Positions 34,958 through 47,519 are shown, numbered from the stretch's first letter. The stretch is 64,000 bases of DNA from Chamaelirium japonicum (GCA_947650365.1 OX393549.1:33721575-33785574); one strand, 5' to 3'. The notes: generated from the letters alone by a model not told the origin. Translations and numbers: made by a program.

Positions 34958-35220
34958 AATGTGGTGTCTGCTGGTTGTCTGGACGAAGACGTTGGATCCG
35001 AAGCCGCTTGACACGATCCTCGCGTGCAACTACTCACCTTGCATCAGAAGTGGTCCCTCGGCGCAGGCATTGAGGAGGAAGGAATAGGTGAAGCTGCTGG
35101 GCGCGACGCCTCTTCTTCGCATCTAATTGTACAGAAGAAGGGAGGCGGCGCCGCCGGTGGCCCTGATCATCTGGTTGAAGAGGTGGTGGTGGACTCCATC
35201 ACCTGGTCAAAAGCTATTGG
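34958..35220 (-). pseudogene. PPR gene fragment 2
   Basis: The minus strand reads NQMIRATGGAASLLLYN, RRRGVAPSSFTYSFLLNACA and LHARIVSSGFGSNVFVQT, with two stops. This is one and a half repeats of a PLS-class PPR protein, the same gene as fragment 1. Its 3' end runs without a break into the kinase fragment. Confidence 0.75.
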
Positions 35221-35509
35221 TTATAAGTTGCTAAAACAGAGATTAAGATGCCTATTATGATTTGCAAATACCAAATTTAGAGGGCAATAAAACAAGATGC
35301 AATTAGTTATGTTTGCTAACTTTGAAAATCAGCAATGACTACAGTTCACTTTTTATCAAAGGCTAATTTATTTAGATGGATTATAGTATGGAATATTTAG
35401 ATAGAGAATCTAATTCTAGTAGCACTAGAACAAACATAGAATAACTAATTTAGCAGATAAATGTATGGAGATGAAGGGAGAGGAAATAGCCTGGGTCGAG
35501 GTGCAAGAA
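35221..35509. other. short spacer sharing ~45 bp with 41300-41345
   Basis: The stretch GTTTGCTAACTTTGAAAATC and its surroundings (about 35300-35345) recur at 41300-41345 next to TOP2 copies B and D. No gene is seen. Confidence 0.6.
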
Positions 35510-35621
35510 GCTGTCCTAAGATTGGATTTGCCCTCCTCGGTGCCGGAGAGAGCTGGATGGCGTTGGCTGCGGGATGGTTTTAGGGATATGAGGGGGCAGA
35601 AGAGGGGCTTAGGGAAGTCCA

Positions 35622-35685
<64 letters not shown>

Positions 35686-35745
35686 TTTGGAAGCCTAAGG
35701 GGGTTTGACCGCAACGATTTAGATGGGGAAGTTCGGACTCATATT
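35510..35745 (-). pseudogene. detached 5' end of the NUWA-like PPR gene
   Basis: The minus strand reads MDFPKPLFCPLISLKPSRSQ then RHPALSGT, the same start as the gene at 12388. It also includes the CT tract of the leader (here about twice as long, 35626-35680) and some of the upstream flank (GTTGCGGTCAAACCCC). Identity stops after about 30 codons. Confidence 0.85.
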
Positions 35746-37443
35746 CATTTGCCATTCCAAAGTCACGAGAGCCCGCAAACCAAACACGACCTCATATGCC
35801 AATGAAAAAAAAAATTGGGTCTTGATGGTGCTTGAAAATTAGCACCAGCCTGCCATCAAAGTACACGAGATCGTCTTTGATTTAAGAGTTCGTCCCGTAT
35901 CCCCTGGGAGTACACGAGGTCGTCCTCGATTTAAGAGTTCGTCTCGTATTCCCTGGGAGGAGTCCAGCTCACTTTAGCCTCAAACTCGAATGAACAACGA
36001 AGTCCCGGGAGGGACCCGTGTCTCGGTAAGGGACTCGCAGGGTCAGCTCACAGGTTACCCACCAACCGAAGCTGGGAAACCTGGGTCGCCAATCGCCTTG
36101 GCACGCGAGGCAACCCGCGATCAGCTCACATGCGAGGCCGCCAGTGATCGGCTCACATGGGAGGTCTTGCCTTTTGTTGGAAGCTGAAAGAACACTTCAG
36201 AAGATGCATGATCTGATCACCTACAGCTCGGATACTGGGGTCGCCCGCAAGATCGCCCACGATCGGCTCGCACGCGAGGTATCGCCTTTTGTTTGAAGCT
36301 CAAAGAACACTTTAGAAGATTCAGCACCTCCTACAGCTCGGATACTGAGGTCTCCTGCGATCGGCTCGCACACGAGTGAGCTTGCCCCACTAGGGAGATC
36401 ACCCCCTATTGTCGGTAGGTATCTCATACCATAAGGAGACTCTCACATGTCACCCGCAGGCAGCTCACCGATCGTACGTTGCCCGCAGATAGCTCGCCGA
36501 TCGCACATCGCTTGCAGCATGTCTCTCCCACGTCGCTTGCAGCTAGCTCCCCTGCGAGAGAGTTCGCTCCCTTTCTTGTCAGTAGGTGTCCCATACCGCA
36601 AGATGTCATTGGATTGACATGTGTCCTCGTCTTGGAGAAACTACGTGGACGATGGTAGGTCAAGTTCATTCTGCGCAAACCTAAATGGTTCCACGTGAAA
36701 ACCGACTCTCAATCTAGAGCCTTCCGGGGCACCACCTGGAGTGGACAAGACCGATGCATTCCCCCCCTCTCACGATCCCAGATAGCCAGCTGGCTAGCAA
36801 GATGACATAACGTATTTAACAACCCATGTGCGAACACGAAGGTGCATGCACAAAGAGACAGGCGGGCTGGCATGTTTCGATCTGCAGTGGATGAGGAAAG
36901 ACTATAAAGGTACGACCCCACCAAGCTCTTTCATGCTAGTAATAGCTCATGGGCCTTTTTTTTGACCAACAAACAATCAGGCGACGGATGGTGGCGCATA
37001 GGGCGCCTCGATCGATAAACGATGTGCGCGGGTAGTGCTAGTAATCGACATGGATGGCAGCTTGGGGATAGTGGGCAGTAGTCATTGGCTGATGTCGAAT
37101 TGTTCTGTGGACACGCATGTTGGTTGGGAGCGATCGACACGCATCTAGGAAGCACCGGAGTCGATGGTCAGTTGTATGGGACCACCGACGCAGGCGGTGG
37201 TGCCCTTATCAATATATACATGCGAGGTCTCGGAGTCAGTGACACATTCATTTTTTTTTCTTCTTAAGTTGGGCGCTCAAGTAATTTGTCGGGTGCAAAA
37301 TAAAAACACCCTAAATAAAGGCCTTTCTTGACCTTGCCCCTGGTTAATTAGGGTAATTTAAAAATTACCCCGTCAATCTTAATTTTAAAGTCTTATCACC
37401 TGTCAGCGTGATGCAATGGGAAAGTGGATTCTATGGGTAGTAA
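35746..37443. other. repeat-rich non-coding stretch
   Basis: A 51-bp unit around GATTTAAGAGTTCGTC is repeated at about 35860-35960. GATCGGCTCGCACGCGAGG-like units recur from 36110 to 36380 with TTTTGTTGGAAGCTGAAAG, which is reminiscent of a decayed LTR. No reading frame of a known family was found between 36400 and 37270. Confidence 0.45.
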
Positions 37444-40400
37444 AACTTAAAAATTAGGTTAACAACGAAAGAAAACTTAAAAATTACAACAAATTACACT
37501 TTGACCCTTGAGGTCTATGTTTATTACACTTTTCAACTTGAGATTTTCGAAATAACACTTTGACCCCTTTCAGACATATTTATTTGTTATAAATTTATTG
37601 AAAATATGATTTGTTTAAAGACATAAAAAAAGGCATTTCATTAAATTTTTTTCAAGTTATAATTGCAAAAAGATCCTTAAGATTAAGATTTTTCAATAGA
37701 ATGCTAAATTTTAAGGACCATTTAATTCGTAGCTCATCACAAAACAACAATGATTCTACAATAGCGATTGCCAACGTCGGAGAGTGACCAAACAACCAAG
37801 AGTGGAAAGTTTACCCTGAAATTATGGGTGGATCATTTCATCCAGCAAAGCTAATGCCTGTAGAGCCATTTGGAAAGATACCACAATCAATCGTTCAGCA
37901 CACGTAGAGCTTTACACGATGGTGTTGGCTGATCGGCACGCCACACGAGACAGGCATGGTTATGTAATTTCAACCAAAGCCATGGCCCTTTTCATAGCAA
38001 ATTCAAACAAAACCCGATTGGGGCTATTGGCACACCAATTTTTTCTCTCCAAACACCATATGGAGGTTTTTTTTATTATAAAATTACCCCCAGGTAAAAT
38101 GATCAAAACGATCAGTTTTTTTTTATTATGTTCGAGACACGTTCGGATGACCAGGGCCGAACAAGGTATAGTATGTTCAGCCGACCAGAGCCGAACAAAT
38201 TAACACACCAAGTATTCATTTTCACACACCATCCAGTTTTAAAATTTTATATATTTGCTCATTGCACACCTCCAATTTTTAAAAAATCATATATTACCCT
38301 TCTTCCCCAAATTACTCCACACACACATCCAAATCCTAACACCCTACCTCTACCATCAACTGCTCCGACGAGCTCGTCTCCGCTCTCCGCCCCTCTCCGA
38401 GCTCATCTCCTCTCCGAGCTCACCCGAGCTTCCCCGTCCCTCCCCGAGCTCACCTCCTCTCCAAGCTTCCCCGCCCAGATGACGAGCTCCTCTGTTCGTC
38501 GTCATCTACCGGCATCCAAACCTTACGTTCGGCCGATCAGAACCGAACATTATACAGTGCGTTCGGCCACCCAACATGGTACAGTATGTTCGACCGTGGT
38601 CGGCCGAACATATTGTACCTTGTTCGGCTCTGGTTGGCCGAAAATGTCTCGAGCATTAAAAAAAAAAATGATCCTTTTGATCATTTTATTTGGGGATAAT
38701 ATTATAATAAAAGAAACTTTCAAATGGTGTTTGGAGAGCAAATATTGTTGTCTGTCAATAGCCCCACTCCAAAACTCACCTCCATTCAAATCCCCTTGTA
38801 CTCAAATTTCGACCGTTGTGCTCGCCTCATTAAAACCCCCCATTTCTCAGACACCATCTGTGTCCGCCGACAAGAAGCTCCCCCTCCAGTCCAGCAGCGC
38901 CCGCAACACCGCCGCCGCCGCCGCCGACGGCATCGCCGCGACGGCCACGGCTCTGTCCCGACACCTACATCGGCTCCGCCCCGACACCTACATTGGCTCT
39001 GTCCAAAGGCACATCCTCCTCCTCCCTGACACCTACATCGGCTCTGTCCAGAGGCACATCCTCCTCCGCCCCGACACCTACATCGGCTCTGTCCAGAGGC
39101 ACACCCTGATCCTCTGGGTCTACGAGCGCGGCGAGATGGTCCACCGCCCCGTCACCTACGCCCCAGGCCTCTACAAGATCTATGAAGAGATCCTTGTCAA
39201 CGCCACCGACAACAAGCAGCGGGATCCCTCCATGGATTCCGTCAAGGTCGACATTGATCCCGAGGCCAACTACATCAACGTCTACAACAACGGGGATGGA
39301 GGGAGTCCCCATCGAGATCCACCAGGAGGAGGGGGTCTACGTGCCGGAGCTCATCTTCTGCCATCTCCTCACCGGCAGTAACTACGACGACGACAACACC
39401 AACAAGAAGACAACCGGCGGGCGGAACGGGTACGGGGCCAAGCTCTCCAACATCTTCTCCACCGAGTTCGTGATCCAGACCGCCGATGGCAAGAGGCAGA
39501 AGAAGTACAGGCAAGTATATTTCTTGAATCCTGTCCTCAGAATCTTGTCACCTTAGATCTTGATTTGTTGGCGGTTTTATGGATTGGATTAGATTTTCTT
39601 TTCTACATTACTTTTCTATAGATTTGGGTTATTTTTGTTATGTAATTATTTTGATCTCTTCTCTGTTCCCAACATAAATTCAGAGTTTTGGGTTCTTCAT
39701 TCTGATCATTATTTAGAAAAATTCAGAGTTTTGGGTTATGCATTTATGAAGTTTCTCAAATCTGTGGAGATATGGTTTTATGAGAATTTCTTTTTATTTT
39801 TGTTCTGTAATTCTTTTGATCTCTTTTCTGTTCCTGACTATTGCTTCTGAGTATTGCTCATTAATTTTTCCCCTTTCTGGTAAATTCAGAGTTTTGGGTT
39901 CTTTGATTCTGATTATTTTTTAGAAAAATCACTGAATACAATTCTTTTTTATGTATTGTTGTTATGTATTCTTGTCCAAGTCCATCCATCTTGAGGACGA
40001 TGTCGTCGCGCATGAAGAAGCGAGTCGTCGACCTCACAGGAACCCTCGGAAAGACCTTGGAGGTAGATGTTGCTGAATACGTCAACCTCTACCTCCAAAC
40101 CGCTTCCAAAACGAGGCCCGACTCCATTCCAAGGTTTGATTCGAACTCAGCAGATTCTGTGCTGATCGTTTCTAAATTTTTATTGATTTGACAAAGTTTT
40201 TGTCGTCATGGTTGATGCAAATCAGGATCGCAGAGAAACTTAATGATCGGTGGGAGGTTGCATGAAGGCCAGTTCCAGCAGGTATCTCTATTTTCGAGCA
40301 ACGTGATTCACAGTTACTTTCTCGAATGGCCTCAAGAACTCGTGATCGTGTTTATTCAGGTCAGCTTTGTAAATGGGATCGCAACGATAAAGGGCGGCAG

Positions 40401-41205
40401 CCATGTGGAGTACGTTATGAACCAGATCACCAGCTATGTGATGAATATTGTGAACAAAAAGACCAAGAACGTCAACCTCAAGGCCCACACTGTGAGGAAC
40501 CACTTGTGGGTCTTTGTATTGCCCTCATCGACAACCCTGCATTCGACTCGCAAATGAAAGAGACCTTGCCTACTCTCGTTAGGGGAGTTTCGGATCGAAG
40601 TGCGAGCTCTCGCAGGAGTTCCTCAAGAAGGGTTAGAAGTAGTCCTTGTTCAAATGGGTTAATTATTTAAGAAGCTGAATTTAGGGACTCAAGTCGATAT
40701 TAATTCAAACTTTTTGTAACTTGCAGTTGCAAAATCTGGAATTGTGGAGACTTCAAGCAGATGGGACTAAGAGACAGAGGCTTACTGACACTCCAAAGCT
40801 TGAGGATGCTAACTATGCCGGCGGGAGGAATGCTGATAAGTGTACCTTGATTTTGACAGAAGGAGACTTAGCCAAGGCTCTCGCTGTGAGTATTGATCTG
40901 CTCTAGTCTAGAACATTACATTGTATATACACGAGGGATGTGGTAATATCATTCCCTCGTGTATGCTTGTTTTGCAAATGGCCGGAATCTCTGTGGTAGG
41001 ACGTAACCACTATGGTGTGTTCCCACTGAGGGGTAAGCTTCTGAATGTTAGGGAAGCAAGCCACAAGAAGATAATGGAGATCGTTTTTCACAATTTGGAC
41101 GTATTGCATGATCGTTTTCCACAATTTGAATAACATGGCGGAATCTGTTTGAATTTTTGCAGCCTGGAACTTTTTCTTTATCAAGAGAAAAACTTATCAA
41201 ATACA
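37444..41205 (+). pseudogene. TOP2: TOP2 copy B
   Basis: This is a plus-strand topoisomerase II fragment with its upstream flank. The ATPase exon (about 38850-39512) has PDTYIGSVQRH repeated three times, YKIYEEILVNATDNKQRDPS, NNGDG, then the shared 4-bp frameshift, and KKTTGGRNGYGAKLSNIFST (the ATP-lid region); the donor CAA/GTATAT is intact. Then come an exon around 39975-40135 (VVDLTGTLGKTLE, with the following family segment missing), an exon around 40225-40640 (SFVNGIATIKGGSHVEYV; frameshift after WVFV), a TOPRIM exon around 40735-40890 (KCTLILTEGDLAKALA, Ser replaced by Leu), and one at 40976-41060 whose acceptor is CAA instead of CAG. Homology to copy D ends near 41205. Confidence 0.88.
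38016..38769. mobile_element. MULE-like TIR element in TOP2 copy B flank
   Basis: The ends GATTGGGGCTATTG and (complement) GAGTGGGGCTATTG continue as long imperfect inverted arms through CTCTCCAAACACCAT. The flanks are CAAAACCC (38008-38015) and CAAAACTC (38770-38777), an 8-9 bp duplication of the size found with Mutator-like elements. Copies A and C show the uninterrupted site. The interior holds inverted TTCGGCC/GGCCGAA motifs and GCTCATCTCC-like sequence; there is no transposase. Confidence 0.7.
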
Positions 41206-41343
41206 ATGGCTAGCCAAGGGTAACCTTGGGCTAGTCAAATACGGACACGCTGTCGGCACGGCACCGGGAGTTTAGTTAGGGTGGGTTGGTGTTAGTTATT
41301 AGTTATGTTTGCTAACTTTGAAAATCAGCAATGACTACAGTTC

Positions 41344-41413
<70 letters not shown>
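41206..41413. repeat. junction between TOP2 copies B and D with (GA)n
   Basis: A GA tract of about 65 bases (41348-41413) lies directly before the start of copy D homology. The preceding 45 bp match 35300-35345. Confidence 0.85.
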
Positions 41414-41416
<3 letters not shown>

Positions 41417-44400
41417 TTAAAAATTAGGTTAACAACGAAAGAAAACTTAAAAATTACAACTAATTACACTTTGACCCTTGAAGTCTATGTTTATTACACT
41501 TTTCAACTTGAGATTTTCGAAATAACACTTTGACCCCTTTCAGGCATATTTATTTGTTATAAATTTATTGAAAATATAATTTGTTTAAAGACATAAAAAA
41601 AAGGCATTTCATTAATTTTTTTTCAAGTTATAATTGCAAAAAGATCCTTAAGATTAAGATTTTTCAATAGAATGCTAAGTTTTAAGGACCATTTAATTCG
41701 TAGCTCATCACAAAACAACAATGATTCTACAATAGCGATTGCCAACGTCGGAGAGTGACCAAACAACCAAGAGTGGAAAGTTTACCCTGAAATTATGGGT
41801 GGATCATTTCATCCAGCAAAGCTAATGCCTGTAGAGCCCTTGGAAGACCATGAGAGAAAGACACCACATTCAATCGTTCGGCACACGTAGAGCTTTACAC
41901 GATGTTGTTGGCTGATCGGCACGCCACACGAGACATGCATCGTTATGTAATTTCATCCAAAGCCATGGCCCTTTTCATAGCAAATTCAAACAAAACCCGA
42001 TTGGGGCTATTGGCACACCAATTTCTGCTCTCCAAACACCATGTGAAAGTTTTATTTATTATAAAATTTCCCCCAGGTAAAATGACCAAAACGATCAGTT
42101 TTTTTTTATTATGTTCGAGACACGTTCGGATGACCAGGGCCGAACAAGGTATAGTATGTTCAGCCGACCTGAGCCGAACAAATTAACACACCAAGTATTC
42201 ATTTTCACACACACCCAGTTTCAAAATTTTATATATTTGCTCATTATTGCACACCTCCAATTTTTTAAAAATCATATATTACCCTTCTTCCCCAAAATTA
42301 CTCCACACACACACATCCAAATCCTAATACCCTACCTCCACCATCAACTGCTCCGCCGAGCTTGTCTCCGCTCTCTGCCCATCTCCGAGCTCATCTCCTC
42401 TCCGAGCTCACCCGAGCTTCCCGTTCCTCCCCGAGCTCACCTCCTCTCCAAGCTTCCCCACCCAGATGACGAGCTCCTCTGTTCGTCGTCATCTACTGGC
42501 ATCCAAACCTTACATTCGGCCGACCAGAACCGAACATTATACAGTGCGTTCGGCCACCCAACATGGTACAGTATGTTCGACCATGGTCGGCCGAACATAT
42601 TGTACCTTGTTCGGCTCTGGTTGGCCGAAAATGTCTCGAGCATTAAAAAAAAAAAAATCCTTTTGGTCATTTTATTTGGTGATAATATTATAATAAAAAA
42701 ACTTTCAAATGGTGTTTGGAGAGCAAATATTGGTGTCTGTCAATAGCCCCACCCCAAAACTCACCTCGAGCGTCGTCAGCCGCCCGATCCTTTTCGACCG
42801 TTGTGCTCGCCTCATTAAAACCCCCCATTTCTCAGATACCATCTGTGTCCGCCGACAAGAAGCTCCCCCTCCAGTCCAGCAGCGTCCGCAACGCCGCCGC
42901 CGCTGCCGCCGACGGCATCGCCGCGACGGCCACGGCTCTGTCCCGACACCTACATCGGCTCCGCCCCGACACCTACATCGGCTCTCTTCATACACCTACA
43001 TCGGCTCTGTCCAGAGGCACACCCAGATCCTCTGGGTCTACGAGGGCGGCGAGATGGTCCACCGCCCCGTCACCTACGCCCCGGGCCTCTACAAGGTCTA
43101 TGAAGAGATCCTCGTCAACGCCACCGACAACAAGCAGCGGGATCCCTCCATGGATTCTGTCAAGGTCGACATCGATCCCGAGGCCAACTACATCAACGTC
43201 GTCGCGCATGAAGAAGCGAGTCGTCGACCTCACAGGAACCCTCGGAAAGACCTTGGAGGGTAGAGATTGCTGAATACGTCAACCTCTACCTCCAAACCGC
43301 TTCCAATACGAGGCCCGACTCCATTCCGAGGTTTGATTGGAACTCAGCAGAATCTGTGCTAATTGTTTCTAAATTTTTATTGATTTGACAAAGTTTTTTT
43401 CGTCATGGTTGATGCAAATCAGGATCGCAGAGAAAGTTAATGATCGGTGGGAGGTTTGTGCGTGAAGGCCAGGTCCAGCAGGTATCTCTATTTTCGAGCA
43501 ACGTGATTCACAGTTAGTTTCTCGAATGGCCTCAAGAACTCGTGATCGTGTTTATTCAGGTCAGCATCGTAAATGGGATCGCAACGATAAAGGGCGGCAG
43601 CCATGTGGAGTACGTTACGAACCAGATAACCAGCTATGTGATGAATATTGTGAACAAAAAGACCAAGAAAGTCAACCTCATGGCCCACACTGTGAGGAAC
43701 CACTTGTGGCTCTTTGTATTGCCCTCATCGACAACCCTGCATTCGACTCTCAAACGAAAGAGACCTTGCCTACACTCGTTAGGGAAGTGCGAGCTCTCGC
43801 AGGAGTTCCTCAAGAAGGGTTAGAAGTAGTCCTTGTTCAAATGGGTTAATTGTTTAAGAAGATGAATTTAGGAACTCAAGTCGATATTAATTCAAACTTT
43901 TTGTAACTTGCTGTTGCAAAATCTGGAATTGTGGAGACTTCAAGCAGATGGGACTAAGAGACAGAGGCTTACCAACATTCCAAAGCTTGAGGATGCTAAC
44001 TATGCCGGCGGGAGGAATGCTGATAAGTGTACCTTGATTTTGACAGAAGGAGACTCAACCAAGGCTCTCGCTGTGAGTATTGATCTGCTCTAGTCTAGAA
44101 CATTTCATTGTATATACACGAGGGATGTGTTAATATCATTCCCTCGTGTATGCTTGTTTTGCAGATGGCCGGAATCTCTGTGGTAGGACGTAACCACTAT
44201 GGTGTGTTCCCACTGAGGGGGTAAGCTTCTGAATGTTAGGGAAGCAAGCCACAAGAAGATAATGGAGATCGTTTTCCACAATTTGGACGTATTGCATGAT
44301 CGTTTTCCACAATTTGGATAACATGGTGGAATCTGTTTGAATTTTTGCAGCCTGGAACTTTTTCTTGATCAAGAGAAAAACTCATCAAATACGGTGACTT

Positions 44401-44835
44401 TGTCAACAAGGAGCTCATATTGTTCTCGTTGGCTGATTTGCAACGGTCGATGGACTGAAACCGGGTCAGCGCAAGATTTATTGACGTCGATGGGAAACAT
44501 ACATGTTTAACGCAACCTATCCGTCATTCAGGTGGCCCAAGATTATGCTCGGGCTATGTTTCCGAGCATTCATGGTGAGCAGAGTTTGGCAAGTAGCATT
44601 ATTGGATGGCTCAAGATTATGTGGGTAGCAACAACATCTATCAACCTTTTGCAGCCGGGTGGACAATTTGGCACCAGGCACCAAGTGAGATGCCACAAAA
44701 TGAGTATCTGATCTCCATGGTAATCGGAATTTTGACGTTGGAGAAGGTGCAAGAACTCTGTGCCGATAAGAACAAATTAGAACACGAGGAGGTCAAGGAA
44801 TTGTGGAGTACTACCCTTTGAGATCCATTAACTAA
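41414..44835 (+). pseudogene. TOP2: TOP2 copy D
   Basis: This is a tandem duplicate of copy B that reaches further 3'. The ATPase exon (about 42830-43198) is fused by a deletion to the VARMKK-like exon (from 43200), so the NNGDG and GYGAK parts are lost. An exon at about 43430-43830 keeps GIATIKGGSHVEYVTNQITS with a frameshift after the LWLFV segment. The TOPRIM exon (43920-44072) reads EGDSTKALA, and the next exon has a good acceptor (CAG at 44162-44164). After it come EKLIKYGDFVNKELILFSLA, a stop, a scrambled HGEQSLASSIIG, MAQDYVGSNNIY and IGILTLEKVQELCADKNKLE. The large middle of the protein is missing. Confidence 0.88.
41999..42754. mobile_element. MULE-like TIR element in TOP2 copy D flank
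   Basis: This is the same element as 38016-38769, duplicated along with the flank. It is bounded by CAAAACCC (41991-41998) and CAAAACTC (42755-42762), with GATTGGGGCTATTG and CAATAGCCCC ends. Confidence 0.7.
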
Positions 44836-47519
44836 AAGGTAGCATATATCTCAATATGGGATGTTTCTAGAATTTTTTAATGGATATTGAAAGATTACAT
44901 TTGGTTCGTACTGTTTTTTTCTTCCCCAAACTCCTTTCTAGTCGAGCACATTCAAGTCCAACATCGAGTTCAAGCATCATGCTTAGACATCCGTGGTTTC
45001 TAAAATCCATACCACATGTCACTTGCTATGTTTTCTTTCTTCTATAATCCAATACGGCAAATTGTAATGCTTTTCCAAAATTAGCAATATATAAAAGAAT
45101 CCCTTAAACTCAAAACATTATGGAAATCAATATATTTGCGTGACAGAATTTTGGAATTTCAATGAGTAGATATGTAGATCTCATGAATAAGTTTCGAGAT
45201 GAACCATTCTATACTTTGAAGGAATAGGAATTTAGAGCACATGGCAACACCTAGAAAATCTCAAGTGATACATAAACCAACACGATTCAGAGAAATGATA
45301 GAAACCTTAAAGATATATAGAAGAAATAATAGAAGAACATATCAAAGAGAAGAAAAAAAACTTTGTGATAGGGCCATATCCCATATGCTCTAAGCCTTTA
45401 GCAAACTTTTCGCTCCTTGTGCTTTTATTGAGCAAGGTGAGTGCTATGAGGTGTTTACTGTTTAGTGAGAAAAAATGCCCCCAACTGCATATTGGCTAGT
45501 TGCTTGTAATGTAATCCAATTAAAGTTAGCACTGCTTTGTCTAGATAGGCCAAAACAACTAGGCACTGCTTCGTCTAGATAGGCCAAAACAACTAGGCAC
45601 TGCTTCGTCTAGATAGGCCAAAACAACTAGGCATCGCTTAGCCGCTTTGACTACACTGATATAAGGTTTTTACTAAAAAAATGTATTTTAACATGTTCTT
45701 CATACATAGAAAAATTTAACAAAATATATAAAATGATATTTTTTAGGTGCTCAAGAAGATTGGGATTATGAAATATTCACACAGATTAGAATAAAAGTTG
45801 TCGATGTAAGTAAGTTTATTGGCTTGACAACATATAGATTGCCCCACTAAATCATGAAAAACTCATAATTGGTCAGTACATCAAAATAATCCTCACAATT
45901 TTCATGAATGTTTATTTCATTTGAAGCATTAATCTTCCTATTAGAATCACCACTAACTTCAGCATATTCTTCTTCATTTGAATATTGCAAACATCTAAAG
46001 ATTGCTCGTCACCTTCATGTGTTTGTGGTTGTGTGCTTCTTCTTCCTCTTTGCCTTCGTCTTTCATTGTTTCTAGTAGCCTCAATAACAAAGATCTCATG
46101 TTAATTCATAATCATAAACACGGTCTTCGAGTGGTTGCATTTTGTCAATAAACAATACCCCGAAAAACCTAGAAAAACTACCCAGGCACCTAGACACATA
46201 GGCAGTCCAGGCGGGCCGTTCAGAAAACACCGCCCGACTAGGGGGCGCCAAGGCGTTTGGGGCTCTAAAATGCCTAGGTGCCCGGTTCAGCTCGATAAGA
46301 AGTGCCTTTAAATACAAGAGTTCATACATCATTTTGTCATAGATATTCTAGAGGCATGCATTAAGAGGATTTCAACAATAAGAAGCCATCAAGTAAATCT
46401 ACTTTCTTATCGGTCTACTAAAAGTGATATTTGATCACCAAAGAATTAGGTGAATCTCCTGAGATCATGAAATAGTGCTATTTGATCTGTTAAAATTTTT
46501 ACATTGGCTGAAGTCCCAATGGGTTTGGGTCCATCTGGCCTTCACAGGTGATTAAGAAGTGCTACTTGCACTGCTGAGCACGTGGGAGTCCTTGTAGATG
46601 TGCGCCCTCTTCCTCTTCTTAGTTGAATCTGCATCCCCCGAGCCGATGCAAAACCTTCAGCTGATTCATATATATTTCATTAAATAAGGGTCCACTTATC
46701 TGAAGCAGGAGAGAATGCAACCATGCATTCTTACATGTGCATGTAGGATTTCTGAGATATGTGGAATATAAGTTCTTTGGTAGAAGTTGACTTACTCTTT
46801 GGGATTGTTCATCTCGACTCAAAGAAACAACTAAGCTCACCAAGATTTGTAGTATGAATTACCTTTCGGGATTCGACTTTTGAGTGCCTTCTTACTCTCG
46901 TTTAATAATGAATCAATGATATTAACCACTCATTTAGGTGATCATTAAAATAATATGTGCAACTCTTGTTAGTTCAGTAAGCATGTCCTATTTAACCATG
47001 CGCGTGAGATTGCTTGATTCTATTGCTTTGTTTCAACTATAAGCTTAGCTTGCCTCTCCCGAGCAACAAATAATGTATGTTGCTCTATATAAATCTCTTC
47101 TAGTATCCTCATTTAAAATATCATTCTTCACATTTATTTTTTTGAATAACCATGTGTGATTGCTTGCAACAAATATGCACACACACACACACAAACATAC
47201 AATGTATTTTTATATTTAGCATAATTAATTATCTGGCCATCCTCACATCTTATTTCTCTTCTAACCGGTTTGTTTTTCGTTAGGTCCAACCCCCTGAATC
47301 CTCAAACCTTGGGTTATATGAATCAATAGATACCCATAGGTTTCAATATACAGTTTGTGTAGTTAAGTTTGTTGTTTTTATGAGGAACAGGAGGTCATCT
47401 TCATTATAAATTTTATAGAGTGGTTTTTCCTATTGGCTATTACTTCCAGCAATCTACTTGCAAGTTTTGGTATCATTGTGATTTTTGTTACTCAATTCTC
47501 ATTTGATCTTTCTTCACAG
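44836..47519. other. non-coding stretch with a 34-bp tandem repeat and GCCTAGGC-type repeat
   Basis: A 34-bp unit (CTAGATAGGCCAAAACAACT onward) is repeated three times at about 45541-45640. Near 46160-46290 GGCGCCAAGGCG and TGCCTAGGTGCC motifs mark a dispersed plant repeat that may end there. No ARP7 first exon or other gene was recognised up to 47519. Confidence 0.5.

Noticed and set aside
38128-39381. Single 417-codon plus-strand protein
   Set aside because: It fuses the interior of the MULE-like element, non-coding flank and the TOP2 ATPase exon in a frame that leaves the TOP2 frame after NNGDG. It is chance read-through, not a gene.
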